Assembly (NCBI RefSeq): GCF_030408555.1
Contig: NZ_CP047048.1
Coordinates: 2,480,001-2,544,000, forward strand
DNA: 64,000 nucleotides
Source of the DNA: Corynebacterium aurimucosum
Lineage (GTDB): Bacteria > Actinomycetota > Actinomycetes > Mycobacteriales > Mycobacteriaceae
Reading direction: 5' to 3'
The notes under the pieces are model-generated. The model was given only the letters and a program-made list of their open reading frames with translations, was not told where the DNA came from and did no database searches. A program made the position numbers and the translations under genes. Positions 27,412 to 36,323 of the stretch are shown here, piece after piece (the first letter of the stretch is position 1; each line of letters begins with the position of its first letter).

Positions 27412-27897
27412 ATGCTCATTGCCTATGACGGCTCCGACCGCGCCGACCGCGCCCTCGAGTACGCCGCGCGGCTGCTGCGCCCCACCGACGTCGAAATCCT
27501 CACCGCGTGGGAGCCGTCCGCACGCCAGGCCGCCCGCGCCGTCAGCCGCACCGGGCTGCACCAGTCCACGGTCTCGCCGGAGAGCGTGGAAGATGATCCG
27601 GCCTACGAGGAGGCCCTCGCCATCTGCCGCCAGGGAATCGCCAAGGCGGAGACCTTGGGGCTGCGGGGCCATGCCCACCTGGTGGAATCCGTGACGACGA
27701 TTCAGAGCGCGATTGTCGACGCCGCCCAAGAACTCGACATCGACGTCATCGTCACCGGCACCCGCGCGCTCACCGGCTTCCGCTCCTTGTGGACTAATTC
27801 CACGGCGGAGTACATCGTGCGCAATGCGGGCCTGCCGGTCTTCATCGTGCCACCGGAGAACGATGATGAGGACGACGCGGAAGAAAGCGACTCCTAA
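27412..27897 (+). CDS. universal stress protein (UspA family)
   Basis: A 161-residue single Usp domain. It starts MLIAYDGSDRADRALEYAA and carries VDVIVTGTRALTGFRSLWTNSTAEYIVRNAGLPVFIVP, where the G-x2-G-x9-S/T ATP-binding pattern is only partly matched. I use ATG 27412 because GGAG lies five bases upstream; ATG 27394, six codons earlier, could be used from a leaderless mRNA (TAGGAT at 27382-27387). It has an acidic C-terminal tail and is divergent from lpqI. Confidence 0.85.
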   Translation: MLIAYDGSDRADRALEYAARLLRPTDVEILTAWEPSARQAARAVSRTGLHQSTVSPESVEDDPAYEEALAICRQGIAKAETLGLRGHAHLVESVTTIQSAIVDAAQELDIDVIVTGTRALTGFRSLWTNSTAEYIVRNAGLPVFIVPPENDDEDDAEESDS

Positions 27898-27928
27898 AGG
27901 CAGCTTTTAGCTGCTAGAATCTGGCGCC

Positions 27929-28126
27929 ATGGCATTCGACAGCGATTCCCTCAACAAGCGTACCCTGGGCCCGGCCCTGGGCAGCGCTGTCGTCGGCGTG
28001 GCGTTGGGGGTCGTGACCATCCTGGGCATTGCCCAATTCTCGCAGGCAGATGCCGTGCCGAACGATAATTCCGTCAAGGCCTCTGATGCCGTGATGGGCG
28101 GGCCGGAGTACGGCTCCCGCGAGTAG
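27929..28126 (+). CDS. DUF2613 small membrane protein
   Basis: A 65-residue protein with one helix (ALGSAVVGVALGVVTILGIAQFS) and a short extracellular tail ending GGPEYGSRE, typical of DUF2613. In M. tuberculosis the equivalent tiny gene (Rv0236A) also sits beside aftD. TAGAAT at 27915-27920 lies eight bases before the ATG, suggesting leaderless transcription. The next gene starts one base after its stop, so it is coupled to aftD and may assist it; that is inference. Confidence 0.85.
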   Translation: MAFDSDSLNKRTLGPALGSAVVGVALGVVTILGIAQFSQADAVPNDNSVKASDAVMGGPEYGSRE

Positions 28127-28127
28127 C

Positions 28128-31100
28128 GTGCGCGCACGCATCGGGGGGCTTTTCTTTTTAGCCCTCGTGGTTCTGGTGCAGCCGTGGGGGCTGACCGCCG
28201 CTGATACCAAGCACGATCTGGCGGCCAACCCGGCGCGTTTCCTGGCCGGCGCACTGCATGCTTATACCGACACCTTCACGCTGGGACAGCTGCAAAACCA
28301 GGCCTATGGCTACCTCTTCCCCCAGGGCTTGTTTTTCCTGCTGGCGGATCCACTTCCGGATTGGATAGCGCAGCGTGCCTGGTGGTTCCTGGTCCTGGCG
28401 GTGGGCTTTCTGGGCTTCTTCCGCTTAGCCCGCACGGTGCTTCCCGCTGCCCCTAGCTTTGCCGCGCTGATGGGCAGTCTGCTCTATGCGCTCTCCCCGC
28501 GCACGCTGACTACGCTGGGCGCGATTTCCTCGGAGACCTGGCCGGTCATGCTCGCCCCCTGGGTGCTGCTTCCCTTCCTGCGACAGGGCCGGTTGGGCTG
28601 GCGGGACGCCGCGCCCTCGGTGGTGGCGGTGGCCTGCATGGGCGCGGTCAACGCCACGGCCACGCTAGCGGCCTGCCTGCCGGCGGGTGTGATTCTGCTG
28701 TGGCGGCGCGCGGGCAAGACCGGCCTGGTGTGGTTAGCCGGATGCGCTGCGGTGTCCGCGTGGTGGATTACCCCGCTGCTCATCCTGGGCCGCTATGCCC
28801 CGCCCTTTACGGAATTCATCGAATCTGCTGGCGTGACCACGCGCTGGCTCAACCTGGCGGAAATCCTGCGCGGCACCACCAGTTGGGCGCCGTTCGTGGA
28901 TACCGAACGCGTCGCTGGCAATGAGTTGGCCACCGAGCCGGTCTTCGTGCTTGTCACCGTGGCCGTGGCCGCCCTGGGTCTTATGGGCCTGGCCCGCCTG
29001 CCGCGCCTGTGGCCTGCGATGTTGCTCGTGGGCGTGGCCATATTAGGCACGCATGCCGCGTGGTACCTCGACGCGCTCGATGGCCCGCTGGCCGCGCTGC
29101 GCAACGTGCATAAATTCGACCCGCTGGTGCGCATCCCACTGGTACTCGGCGTGGCCGCGATTGCTGCCCGGGTGAGGTTGCCGCGGACGTTGGCCCCGGG
29201 GCGTCGTGAAGCAGCGGGCCTTCTGGTGTGCCTCGTGGTGGTAGGCGCGACCGCCCCCGCCTGGGCGAGCCGTCTGCTACCGAAGGGCGCCTACGAGGAG
29301 GTCCCTGCCTACTGGCACGAGGCCACCGATTTCTTGAACTCGCTGGATACCCGCGTGCTCATCTACCCGCCGGCGTCCTTTGCGCGGCAGGACTGGGGGT
29401 GGACGCGCGATGAGCCGGCACAGCCGCTTCTCGACGTCCCCTGGGCCGTCCGCGACGCCGTTCCCCTCATCCCGCCCGAGGCCATCCGTGGCATGGACGG
29501 TGCCATGGCGCAGATTGAGCGCGATCCCGCTACAGCACCTGTGGTTTTGCAGCGCCTGGGTATCGGGGCCGTCGCGGTGCGCCACGACCTGATTTCCGGT
29601 TCTTCGGCCCATATTCCAGGCGAGGTCCACACCTTCGGGGAGGTCGATGTCGTCGTCTTCGACCGCGACCTCTCCATGAACGTGACACCTGCGGATCCGC
29701 CGCGTGTGGCGGGCGGTGGGGAATCGCTCGCGCTCCTGGAAGGCCCCCACGAGCTCGTCTCCGCCAACGCCGATATCGTCACCGATACGCCCACCTTGCG
29801 TGACCGCAACTACGGCACGCTTTCCGGCCCAGTGTCCGCGCCGCTGGCCTCGAGCGACCCATCGACGGTGCACAATCGCCTGCGCGACTACCCCTCTGCC
29901 GGCCCGCTGACCCAAGTGGTGGAACACGATGGCCGCGTCACCGCGTCATCGTCTGCCGCAGATGCCTCCGCCTTCGGCGGCGCGAACCCGGCGCGCTCTC
30001 TCACGGCGGCCGTCGACGACGAAAACTCCTCCGCCTGGTGGCCAGCGCCTGGTGATTCTGGCTGGTTGGAGCTGCATTCTACGTCTCCGTGGTCCTCGCC
30101 GACGCTGCGGTTGATGACCACCGGCACGACTGAGGTGACCATCCACAACGGCGATTCCAAGGTCATGGTCACCATGGAGGCCTACCGCGCCCGCGATATT
30201 CGTGTGCCCGGCGCGCAGGCCTCCAACATCCGCATCGAGCCACAGCGCCGCACCGGAATTGCGGAGGCGTCCATCGTGGACCAGCCCACCCCGCGGCGCC
30301 TCGTCACCGTGCCTGATACCTCGCCGGAGGCCGAGCAGTTCCTCTTCCAGCAGGACAACGAGCACATCCTCATCCGCTCCTTCACCGCCCCGCGCGATAT
30401 GACGGTGCGGGTCTCCGGCGAGAAGACCGTGCTTGTCGACGGCCACGCTTTCCCGCCTGGCTCCACCCTCGATCTGACCGCCGGGCAGCACCTCCTGCGC
30501 ACCACCGGCGACTGGGCAGCGTTGACCGATACCGCGTCTTCCCTGCCCGATCCCCTCCCCGCCTCCTCTCACGCATCTTCTGCGGACTCAGCCGCTTCTT
30601 CTAACCAGGAAGCCGTCGCAGCCGACCCATCCAACTCCGGCTATACTCCGCTCGCCTCCGGCGAGCCCATCGAGCCTGCCGACCACGACCGCCTTCTCAT
30701 CACCGGGCGTGCTTTCAACGAGGGCTTGCGCGGCGAGCTGCGCTCCCCCAACACAGCCGCGGTCTCGACACCAGGTTCAGCACCAAACTCAGCGCCGGCC
30801 ACTAGCTCGGAACCGCTGGCCCTCGAACCGCGTTCCATCGATGCGGACACGCAGGCCTTCCTCGTCCCCGCCGGTGCCAGTGGCACCTTCCACATGTCTT
30901 TTGCTGCCGACCGCGCCTATCGCGTCGGCTTGGGCCTCGGCGGCGCGCTCGCCGCGCTGACCACCGCGCTGTGCCTGCTCGTCATGGCCCGCGGTCCCCG
31001 TTCCCAAGCCACTGCCCCATCCGCGACTTACGCAGCACACGATTCAGCCGCAACCGGCCCAGTCGCCGATGCCGCCCTCCCGGCATCCTCCACGGATTCC

Positions 31101-31415
31101 CAAACGGCCTTCCCCGCCCATGTTGCCCACTCGTCTCTCTCAGCGCGTGTCCTTCTGGCACTACTCATCGCGGCAACGATGGCGCTCGTCGCGGGTCTTC
31201 CCGGTGTTGCCGCCGCTGCCGCGGCGTGGGCCATCACTCGCTGGACCACGCTGCGCCCCGACTACCTGGCGGGCGCGCTCACCTTGGCCGCGGGCGCGAT
31301 GCTCGCCCGCGCACCCTGGCCCGCAGAGGGCTACGCCGGCGATTCGCTGCTCGTGCAACTGCTGTGCGTCGCGGCTCTCACGTGCGCCTGCCTCCCACCC
31401 CGCCGCACGCCCTAG
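28128..31415 (+). CDS. aftD: alpha-(1->3)-arabinofuranosyltransferase AftD
   Basis: A 1095-residue GT-C glycosyltransferase starting at GTG 28128. About eleven membrane helices lie in residues 1-400; the first extracellular loop carries the conserved acidic block AADTKHDLAANPARFL. A periplasmic region of about 560 residues includes a carbohydrate-binding-like part (NSSAWWPAPGDSGWLELHS, GTTEVTIHNG). Two or more helices close the C-terminus. AftD adds 3-linked arabinofuranose branches to arabinan using decaprenyl-phosphoarabinose. It is shorter than the roughly 1400-residue mycobacterial enzyme. Spacers rich in Ser/Ala near residues 800-830 and 960-1000 look like disordered linkers. Confidence 0.88.
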   Translation: MRARIGGLFFLALVVLVQPWGLTAADTKHDLAANPARFLAGALHAYTDTFTLGQLQNQAYGYLFPQGLFFLLADPLPDWIAQRAWWFLVLAVGFLGFFRLARTVLPAAPSFAALMGSLLYALSPRTLTTLGAISSETWPVMLAPWVLLPFLRQGRLGWRDAAPSVVAVACMGAVNATATLAACLPAGVILLWRRAGKTGLVWLAGCAAVSAWWITPLLILGRYAPPFTEFIESAGVTTRWLNLAEILRGTTSWAPFVDTERVAGNELATEPVFVLVTVAVAALGLMGLARLPRLWPAMLLVGVAILGTHAAWYLDALDGPLAALRNVHKFDPLVRIPLVLGVAAIAARVRLPRTLAPGRREAAGLLVCLVVVGATAPAWASRLLPKGAYEEVPAYWHEATDFLNSLDTRVLIYPPASFARQDWGWTRDEPAQPLLDVPWAVRDAVPLIPPEAIRGMDGAMAQIERDPATAPVVLQRLGIGAVAVRHDLISGSSAHIPGEVHTFGEVDVVVFDRDLSMNVTPADPPRVAGGGESLALLEGPHELVSANADIVTDTPTLRDRNYGTLSGPVSAPLASSDPSTVHNRLRDYPSAGPLTQVVEHDGRVTASSSAADASAFGGANPARSLTAAVDDENSSAWWPAPGDSGWLELHSTSPWSSPTLRLMTTGTTEVTIHNGDSKVMVTMEAYRARDIRVPGAQASNIRIEPQRRTGIAEASIVDQPTPRRLVTVPDTSPEAEQFLFQQDNEHILIRSFTAPRDMTVRVSGEKTVLVDGHAFPPGSTLDLTAGQHLLRTTGDWAALTDTASSLPDPLPASSHASSADSAASSNQEAVAADPSNSGYTPLASGEPIEPADHDRLLITGRAFNEGLRGELRSPNTAAVSTPGSAPNSAPATSSEPLALEPRSIDADTQAFLVPAGASGTFHMSFAADRAYRVGLGLGGALAALTTALCLLVMARGPRSQATAPSATYAAHDSAATGPVADAALPASSTDSQTAFPAHVAHSSLSARVLLALLIAATMALVAGLPGVAAAAAAWAITRWTTLRPDYLAGALTLAAGAMLARAPWPAEGYAGDSLLVQLLCVAALTCACLPPRRTP

Positions 31416-31574
31416 GTACCCAGCCCCGCCCCAGATGGTTTCCCTCAGAAGGCACTAGTCAAAAGGCGTCTTTGGGGGCAAGAGAACCATCTGTGAAGGA
31501 GCAAAAGGTTTGTTTGGGGTCAAGTAAACCGTTTGACTAATGCCTTCTGGAAAATGCCATGTGTGACGTGCAGT
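31416..31574. repeat. overlapping inverted and direct repeats after aftD
   Basis: An 18-bp inverted repeat with one mismatch (arms 31446-31463 and 31532-31549) encloses two imperfect 34-base direct repeats (31460-31493 and 31502-31535, 26 of 34 identical, core TTTGGGG then CAAG then AACC). A perfect 9-bp inverted repeat, CAGATGGTT at 31432-31440 and AACCATCTG at 31485-31493, crosses the first. It lies between two convergent genes. Confidence 0.7.
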
Positions 31575-32756
31575 CTACGGCCCCACCGAACCGGTAGAAC
31601 CAGTAGAACTAGTAGAACCAGCGACGTTGGCAGGGGATCCGGAACCGGAAGCGCTCGCAGAATCGGCGGCGCGGCGCGGCAGGGAACGCGGGACGGCGAT
31701 GCGGCCGCGAGTAAAGGCGAGAGAGCGGATGAGGTCGCGGCCGGGGACCTCGACTAGCGCGTAGGTCGCGGCAGACAGCACACAGCTGACCACCACCGTA
31801 AAAGCCAGCACCACCACGAAATCCCACACTGAGCCGGAGAAGGCAGACACACCCAACAGCGGGAAGGCAATGGCCAGCACCGCCACATGCCACATGAAAA
31901 CCCCATAAGACCAGCGGCCCAGCGCCCGCATCCACTCGGAGGCCAGCCAGCTTTCCCGCGGCGACAGCGCTACCGGCACCACGATGCAGGCCCCGCACAC
32001 AGCACCCACCGCGATGCGGCGCGCAAACTCGCCAGGCTCAGGATGCACCAACCCCTGCGGTCCGAACCACTCGCGGCTCGCCAGCCACACGCAGCCCACG
32101 GCCACCACCCAGCAGACCGGACGCACAATCCGCCCGGCGCGCAGGCGTACCCGCGCGGCCTCCGCCTCCGCGGCCAGCATCCCCACCGCGAACCACGAGA
32201 AATACGCCGGCGGCCAAATCTGAGTATTGACATCCCCGGATTCATAACCGGCTACGAATGGCAGGAAGCCCCAGAACAAACTCAGTACGCCAGCAACCGC
32301 AAGAAGCACAACCCTTAAACGCGCAGAAAACCTATCCAACCCCCACGCCAACAACGGCAACACCGCGTAGAAAGCGAACTCCACGCACAGCGACCACAAT
32401 TGCGTTAACCCAGGAACCAGGCCGTCAGCAATATAGAGCTGCGTGCCCGTCACGTTAGTGATGACTTGCGGGAGGGTTAGGGGGGAGGCGTCGGGAAGCA
32501 AGGCGAGTACCGCCACCACGCACACGACATACAGCGGTGCCAAACGCGCCACGCGGGAAAGAAGATACTGCCCCGCCGTGTGCGCATGCCGCCGGCGCCA
32601 CAGCAAGAATCCGCTGAGCACGAAGAAGACCGCTACCCCGTAATCCAAGCGCTCAGCCCAGGCCCAGCCGGTGGCCGTCTGGAAGGACACGTGCGTGATC
32701 ACGACCGCCAGCGCGGCCAGCGCACGCACGCCTTCGAGCTCAGGGAGAAAGCGCAT
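31575..32756 (-). CDS. acyltransferase 3 family membrane protein
   Basis: A 393-residue protein with ten to eleven membrane helices. Family motifs are the N-terminal FLPELEGVRALAALAVVITHVSF with the catalytic-type histidine and FFVLSGFLLWRRRH. The C-terminus is a Ser/Gly-rich cytoplasmic tail. Such enzymes O-acylate extracellular glycans or lipids; the acceptor is unknown. The gene corresponds by position to M. tuberculosis Rv0228, next to the DUF3068 gene (Rv0227c). Confidence 0.85.
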   Translation of the reverse strand: MRFLPELEGVRALAALAVVITHVSFQTATGWAWAERLDYGVAVFFVLSGFLLWRRRHAHTAGQYLLSRVARLAPLYVVCVVAVLALLPDASPLTLPQVITNVTGTQLYIADGLVPGLTQLWSLCVEFAFYAVLPLLAWGLDRFSARLRVVLLAVAGVLSLFWGFLPFVAGYESGDVNTQIWPPAYFSWFAVGMLAAEAEAARVRLRAGRIVRPVCWVVAVGCVWLASREWFGPQGLVHPEPGEFARRIAVGAVCGACIVVPVALSPRESWLASEWMRALGRWSYGVFMWHVAVLAIAFPLLGVSAFSGSVWDFVVVLAFTVVVSCVLSAATYALVEVPGRDLIRSLAFTRGRIAVPRSLPRRAADSASASGSGSPANVAGSTSSTGSTGSVGP

Positions 32757-32809
32757 GGCCCACTACGATACTATTTCTGCAGTGAATCCCTCGACCGATC
32801 GGAGCTGAC

Positions 32810-33784
32810 GTGTTCCTTCGCTCCCGCCTAGCGCAGGTGACGATTGCCGCCGCGGTGTTCCTCCTACTCGGGTCCATCCTTCCGCCGCTGTATAACAACC
32901 AGTCCCGCCCCCTGCCCAGGGACCTCAACCTAGAGATCCACGCGGAGCACGACGGAGTCACGTTTACCCGCCACACCACCACCGCCCCCGCGATGAAGGA
33001 TTCCGTGGCCCGCGCGCAGTCCACCACTGACCTCACCTTAAACGGCGAGACCATCGCGCACATCACCGAGGAATCCCAGCTCAACCGCGAATCCGCCTAC
33101 CCGGTGGCGGGGCCGAATACGACTCAGCACATCGAGCTGCCCGCCTTCGACGTGCAGGTGGAAGACCGAGTGGAGCGCGACGGCATCAGCTATTTCTTCC
33201 CTTCCGGCGCGGAGCAGCGCTCCTATCCTTTCTTCGATCCGCTGACACAGGACACGGAGCCCATCGACTTCCTGCGCGATGAAAAACTCGACAGCATCCC
33301 CACCTACGTCTTTCACCAGGATGTCGCGCCGGTCTCGCTCGGGGAGGTCTTCGCCTTCGACGCCCACCGCTCCGGCCCCGCGGGCGATTTTTACTCCGCG
33401 GAGTCCCTGGAGCGCTACAACCTCAAGCCGAATTCGCACGTCATCCTCGAGCCTTTCTACGCGGTGAGCCGCACGGTGTGGGTTGAGCCCACGACCGGCA
33501 CCATCGTCAACGAGGAGGAACACCCGCGCATCTTCTGGGCCACCGACGTGCGCCAGGCCCAGGCCATGGTCGACGCCGATGACACACAAGAACGCGCGCT
33601 TCTCGACGTCCCCCTCTCCTGGTCCGACTCCACCCGCACCGAACGCCTCGACTCGGTTCGCGGGGTCATCGACACGGTCAAGATCTTGAGCCTCGTGGGC
33701 TGGTTGGGCAAGGCCATCGGCGTGGCGTTGTTGGCGGTGGCGGCCGCGATGTTTATGCGCCGTCATTCGGCGCAGAGCGCATAG
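32810..33784 (+). CDS. DUF3068 (PorA-family) envelope protein
   Basis: A 324-residue protein starting at GTG 32810 with GGAG seven bases before it. One N-terminal helix (VTIAAAVFLLLGSILPPLY), an extracellular domain of about 240 residues (QSRPLPRDLNLEI, YPFFDPLTQDTEPIDFL, YVFHQDVAPVSLGEVF, WVEPTTGTIVNEEEHPRIF) and a C-terminal helix with a basic end. This is the DUF3068 pattern (Rv0227c). Database names such as porin PorA family exist, but a channel function is not shown by the sequence. It is divergent from the acyltransferase gene and precedes another membrane gene by six bases. Confidence 0.83.
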   Translation: MFLRSRLAQVTIAAAVFLLLGSILPPLYNNQSRPLPRDLNLEIHAEHDGVTFTRHTTTAPAMKDSVARAQSTTDLTLNGETIAHITEESQLNRESAYPVAGPNTTQHIELPAFDVQVEDRVERDGISYFFPSGAEQRSYPFFDPLTQDTEPIDFLRDEKLDSIPTYVFHQDVAPVSLGEVFAFDAHRSGPAGDFYSAESLERYNLKPNSHVILEPFYAVSRTVWVEPTTGTIVNEEEHPRIFWATDVRQAQAMVDADDTQERALLDVPLSWSDSTRTERLDSVRGVIDTVKILSLVGWLGKAIGVALLAVAAAMFMRRHSAQSA

Positions 33785-33790
33785 GCACCC

Positions 33791-35284
33791 GTGACTACGT
33801 CCCGGGCCTCCCTTGCGATGCGCGCCGCCCTCGGCGCATGGGGTTTAGTACTCGTGATCGCCGTGTGCTGGCCCTTTGTGCTGCCCGGCGAGTTCCTGTG
33901 GCGTGACATGGTGCTGCTTGAGCACCCGGCGTTGACCGCCTCTGCCTTCGGCGCCGGCGATCTGCCCGCACGCAATGCTCCGCAGGACGGGGTGCTGGCG
34001 ATGGTCGGCGGGGCGTGGCTGGCCAGGGTTTTTATCCTCGGCGCGGCGAGTGCTTCGGCGTGGGTGGCGGGTCTATGGGCGTGCCAGCGCCCACAATTCA
34101 GCCCGTGGGCAGCAGCTGCGGCGATGGCGTGCGCGGTGGCCAATCCTTTCGTCATCGAGCGCCTCTTGCAGGGCCAGTGGTCGCTGGCGGTCGCGGCCTG
34201 GCTGGCGCCCGTGATCGCGTGGGGGTGCTTAAACTGCCACCCGCGCGTGGCGTGGCTGGCGCTGTGGGCCGCGTCCTTGACGCCCACCGGCGGGCTCTTC
34301 GGGGGCCTCATCGGGGTTGCCTGTGAGCGCGAAGGGCGAAGAAAGTGGCTCTTCGCGGGCGGCTCAGTCTTGTTGTGGTTGCCGTGGTTGGTTCCAAGCC
34401 TCGCGGCCGGCGTGTCCATGGTCCACGGCGACCCCGCCGCCCAGGCCGCGGCCTTTGCCCCGCGCGCAGAGGCCTATGCGGGAATGGTCGGCTCACTGCT
34501 CGGTTTCGGTGGCATCTGGAACGCCGCCGCGGTGCCGGCGTCCCGCGAACATGGCTTCGCCGTGGCGGGGCTTGCTGTTGCCGCCCTCGCCGTCTTGGGC
34601 GCTGCCCGCCTGTCCCGGCGCGAGCTGCGCCCGCTAGCGACCCTGGCGGTGGTTGGGATGGGCCTGGCTATCCTCGGCGCGCTAGCACCCGGGCTTACTG
34701 CCTTCGCCGTAGAACACATTCCCGGCGCGGGCCTGTTGCGCGATTCCTCCAAGCTCACCCTGCTCGCCCTGCCGCTGGCCGTGGCGGGCATCGCGTCTCT
34801 GTGCCAGCTTCCGGCCGCGCTCGCCCTGTGCGCTTGTCTACTCCAAGCCCCCGATGCCCCGCGGGAGCTCGCCGTGCTGAAGCCACGTGAGACGGGCATC
34901 GACCGCCAGCTCATCGAAGAGCTCGATGGCCGCCTGACCTTCTTCGCCGACCGCCCCGCCATGGTCGTAGTCGACGGCGGCATCGCCCTCGACCCCTACT
35001 CCAAGGCCGCGAACAAGCTCGACTCCGGCGAGCTCACCGTCGACGGTGTGACAGTGGATGAGCCATCGCCGCGCTACCTCGCGGCCGCCGGGGCCTGGAC
35101 CAACCGCGACCTCAACCGGCTGGAGGAACTCGGCGTGGGCGCAGTCGTCGATGATGGCCGCATCGTTGTCACCACGAACGCCCAACCGACACCCGCCCCG
35201 TGGGTTCTTAGCGCCGCTTGGTGCGCACTTCCGCTTCTAGCAACTCTTCGAAGCGCGCGCCGGTTTTCTCCCACGAAAAAGTAG
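33791..35284 (+). CDS. polytopic membrane protein (Rv0226c-like)
   Basis: A 497-residue protein with about twelve hydrophobic helices and a hydrophilic C-terminal domain of about 120 residues. The first loop (CWPFVLPGEFLWRDMVLLEHPALTA) and a later IPGAGLLRDSSKLTLLALPLA segment give it the look of GT-C-type membrane proteins, but I see no decisive catalytic motif. It corresponds to M. tuberculosis Rv0226c by neighbourhood. It starts at GTG 33791. Its last 25 codons overlap the 3' end of the convergent glycosyltransferase gene by 77 bases. Confidence 0.75.
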   Translation: MTTSRASLAMRAALGAWGLVLVIAVCWPFVLPGEFLWRDMVLLEHPALTASAFGAGDLPARNAPQDGVLAMVGGAWLARVFILGAASASAWVAGLWACQRPQFSPWAAAAAMACAVANPFVIERLLQGQWSLAVAAWLAPVIAWGCLNCHPRVAWLALWAASLTPTGGLFGGLIGVACEREGRRKWLFAGGSVLLWLPWLVPSLAAGVSMVHGDPAAQAAAFAPRAEAYAGMVGSLLGFGGIWNAAAVPASREHGFAVAGLAVAALAVLGAARLSRRELRPLATLAVVGMGLAILGALAPGLTAFAVEHIPGAGLLRDSSKLTLLALPLAVAGIASLCQLPAALALCACLLQAPDAPRELAVLKPRETGIDRQLIEELDGRLTFFADRPAMVVVDGGIALDPYSKAANKLDSGELTVDGVTVDEPSPRYLAAAGAWTNRDLNRLEELGVGAVVDDGRIVVTTNAQPTPAPWVLSAAWCALPLLATLRSARRFSPTKK

Positions 35285-36299
35285 CCGCCAACTCGCGCGC
35301 CGCGTTGCCTAAACGGTGGCGGAGGGAGGGGTCGTCGACAAGCGTGCGCACCGCCTGCGCGAACTCCTCCTCGCGCTGCACCAGCACACCAGTCTCACCG
35401 GCGATAACGCTGTCTTGCAGGCCGAAGGCATAACCTACCGTGGGAACCCCATGTTGGGCCGCCTCCATGACTGCCAAACCCCAGCCTTCTTTGCGGGAGG
35501 GCATAAGGTGCACGTCGGCGCGCGCGAGGAGCGCATGTTTATAGTCCTCAGTGACCTGACCGCGGAAGCGCACGCGGTCTTCCACCCCGTGGGCCCGGGC
35601 GTACTCGCGCAGCTGGGATTCCCACCAGCCGGAACCGATGACGTCGAGAATCGCCCCCGGAATCCGCGCCACGGTGTCCATGGCGTGCTCGATCTGCTTG
35701 TGCGGAACTAGGCGCGACAGTGTCACCAGGTGGATATCGGCCTCACGCTCCAAGGTGGGCACGTGCTGCGGCAGGGGATCAAGGCCGTTCTCAATGATGC
35801 GCGCACCGTGAATCCCCAGTTTCTCTAAATCGCGCTTCGAGGCTTCCGAGACCGTCACCCACGTGTTCTCGCGATACAGCGCGGGGACCACGCGAGATTC
35901 CAGGAACCAGCCCAGCCGCGCCAGGACGGGCCCGGCCACCGGCCACTGCTCGCGGTGGCAGTGGTGCGTCAGGATCACCACGGGAGCCCGGGTGGCCAGG
36001 CGCGCGAAGAAGGGAATGCCGTTGTGGGTATCCACCACCACGTCAGCGCCGCGCAAAGCGCGGCGCCCGAACAACATCGCCACCAACGCGCGCGGGTACA
36101 CGCTGAACTTGGCCCCAGCGCGCGAATAGAGCACGCCGTTGCGGCGCTCGCGCTTGGCGGCGTTCATGTGGCGCGCGGTGCGGAAGACCACCTCGTGGCC
36201 TTGGGCAGCGAGGTACTCGCCGACGCGCTCAAGGTAGCGCTCGGAACCGCCACCCTGCGGGTGGGTGGAATCGCGCCAACATAAAAGAAGGATTTTCAT
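35208..36299 (-). CDS. glycosyltransferase family 4
   Basis: A 363-residue GT-B enzyme with the two Rossmann halves. It has KILLLCWRDSTHPQGGGSERYLERVG at the N-terminus (nucleotide-sugar transferase glycine loop), HHCHREQWPV, and the C-terminal donor site SRLVPHKQIEHAM with MPSRKEGWGLAVMEAAQHGVPTVGY including the E-x7-E pair. Corresponds by position to M. tuberculosis Rv0225. Donor and acceptor cannot be read from sequence; cell-envelope glycan synthesis is likely from the company it keeps. Confidence 0.87.
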   Translation of the reverse strand: MKILLLCWRDSTHPQGGGSERYLERVGEYLAAQGHEVVFRTARHMNAAKRERRNGVLYSRAGAKFSVYPRALVAMLFGRRALRGADVVVDTHNGIPFFARLATRAPVVILTHHCHREQWPVAGPVLARLGWFLESRVVPALYRENTWVTVSEASKRDLEKLGIHGARIIENGLDPLPQHVPTLEREADIHLVTLSRLVPHKQIEHAMDTVARIPGAILDVIGSGWWESQLREYARAHGVEDRVRFRGQVTEDYKHALLARADVHLMPSRKEGWGLAVMEAAQHGVPTVGYAFGLQDSVIAGETGVLVQREEEFAQAVRTLVDDPSLRHRLGNAARELAATFSWEKTGARFEELLEAEVRTKRR

Positions 36300-36323
36300 G
36301 ACGATGCTTTAGCCTAGTGGGTT

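Noticed and set aside
31432..31549. CRISPR array
   Set aside because: Only two imperfect units with no regular spacers and no cas genes anywhere in the window.
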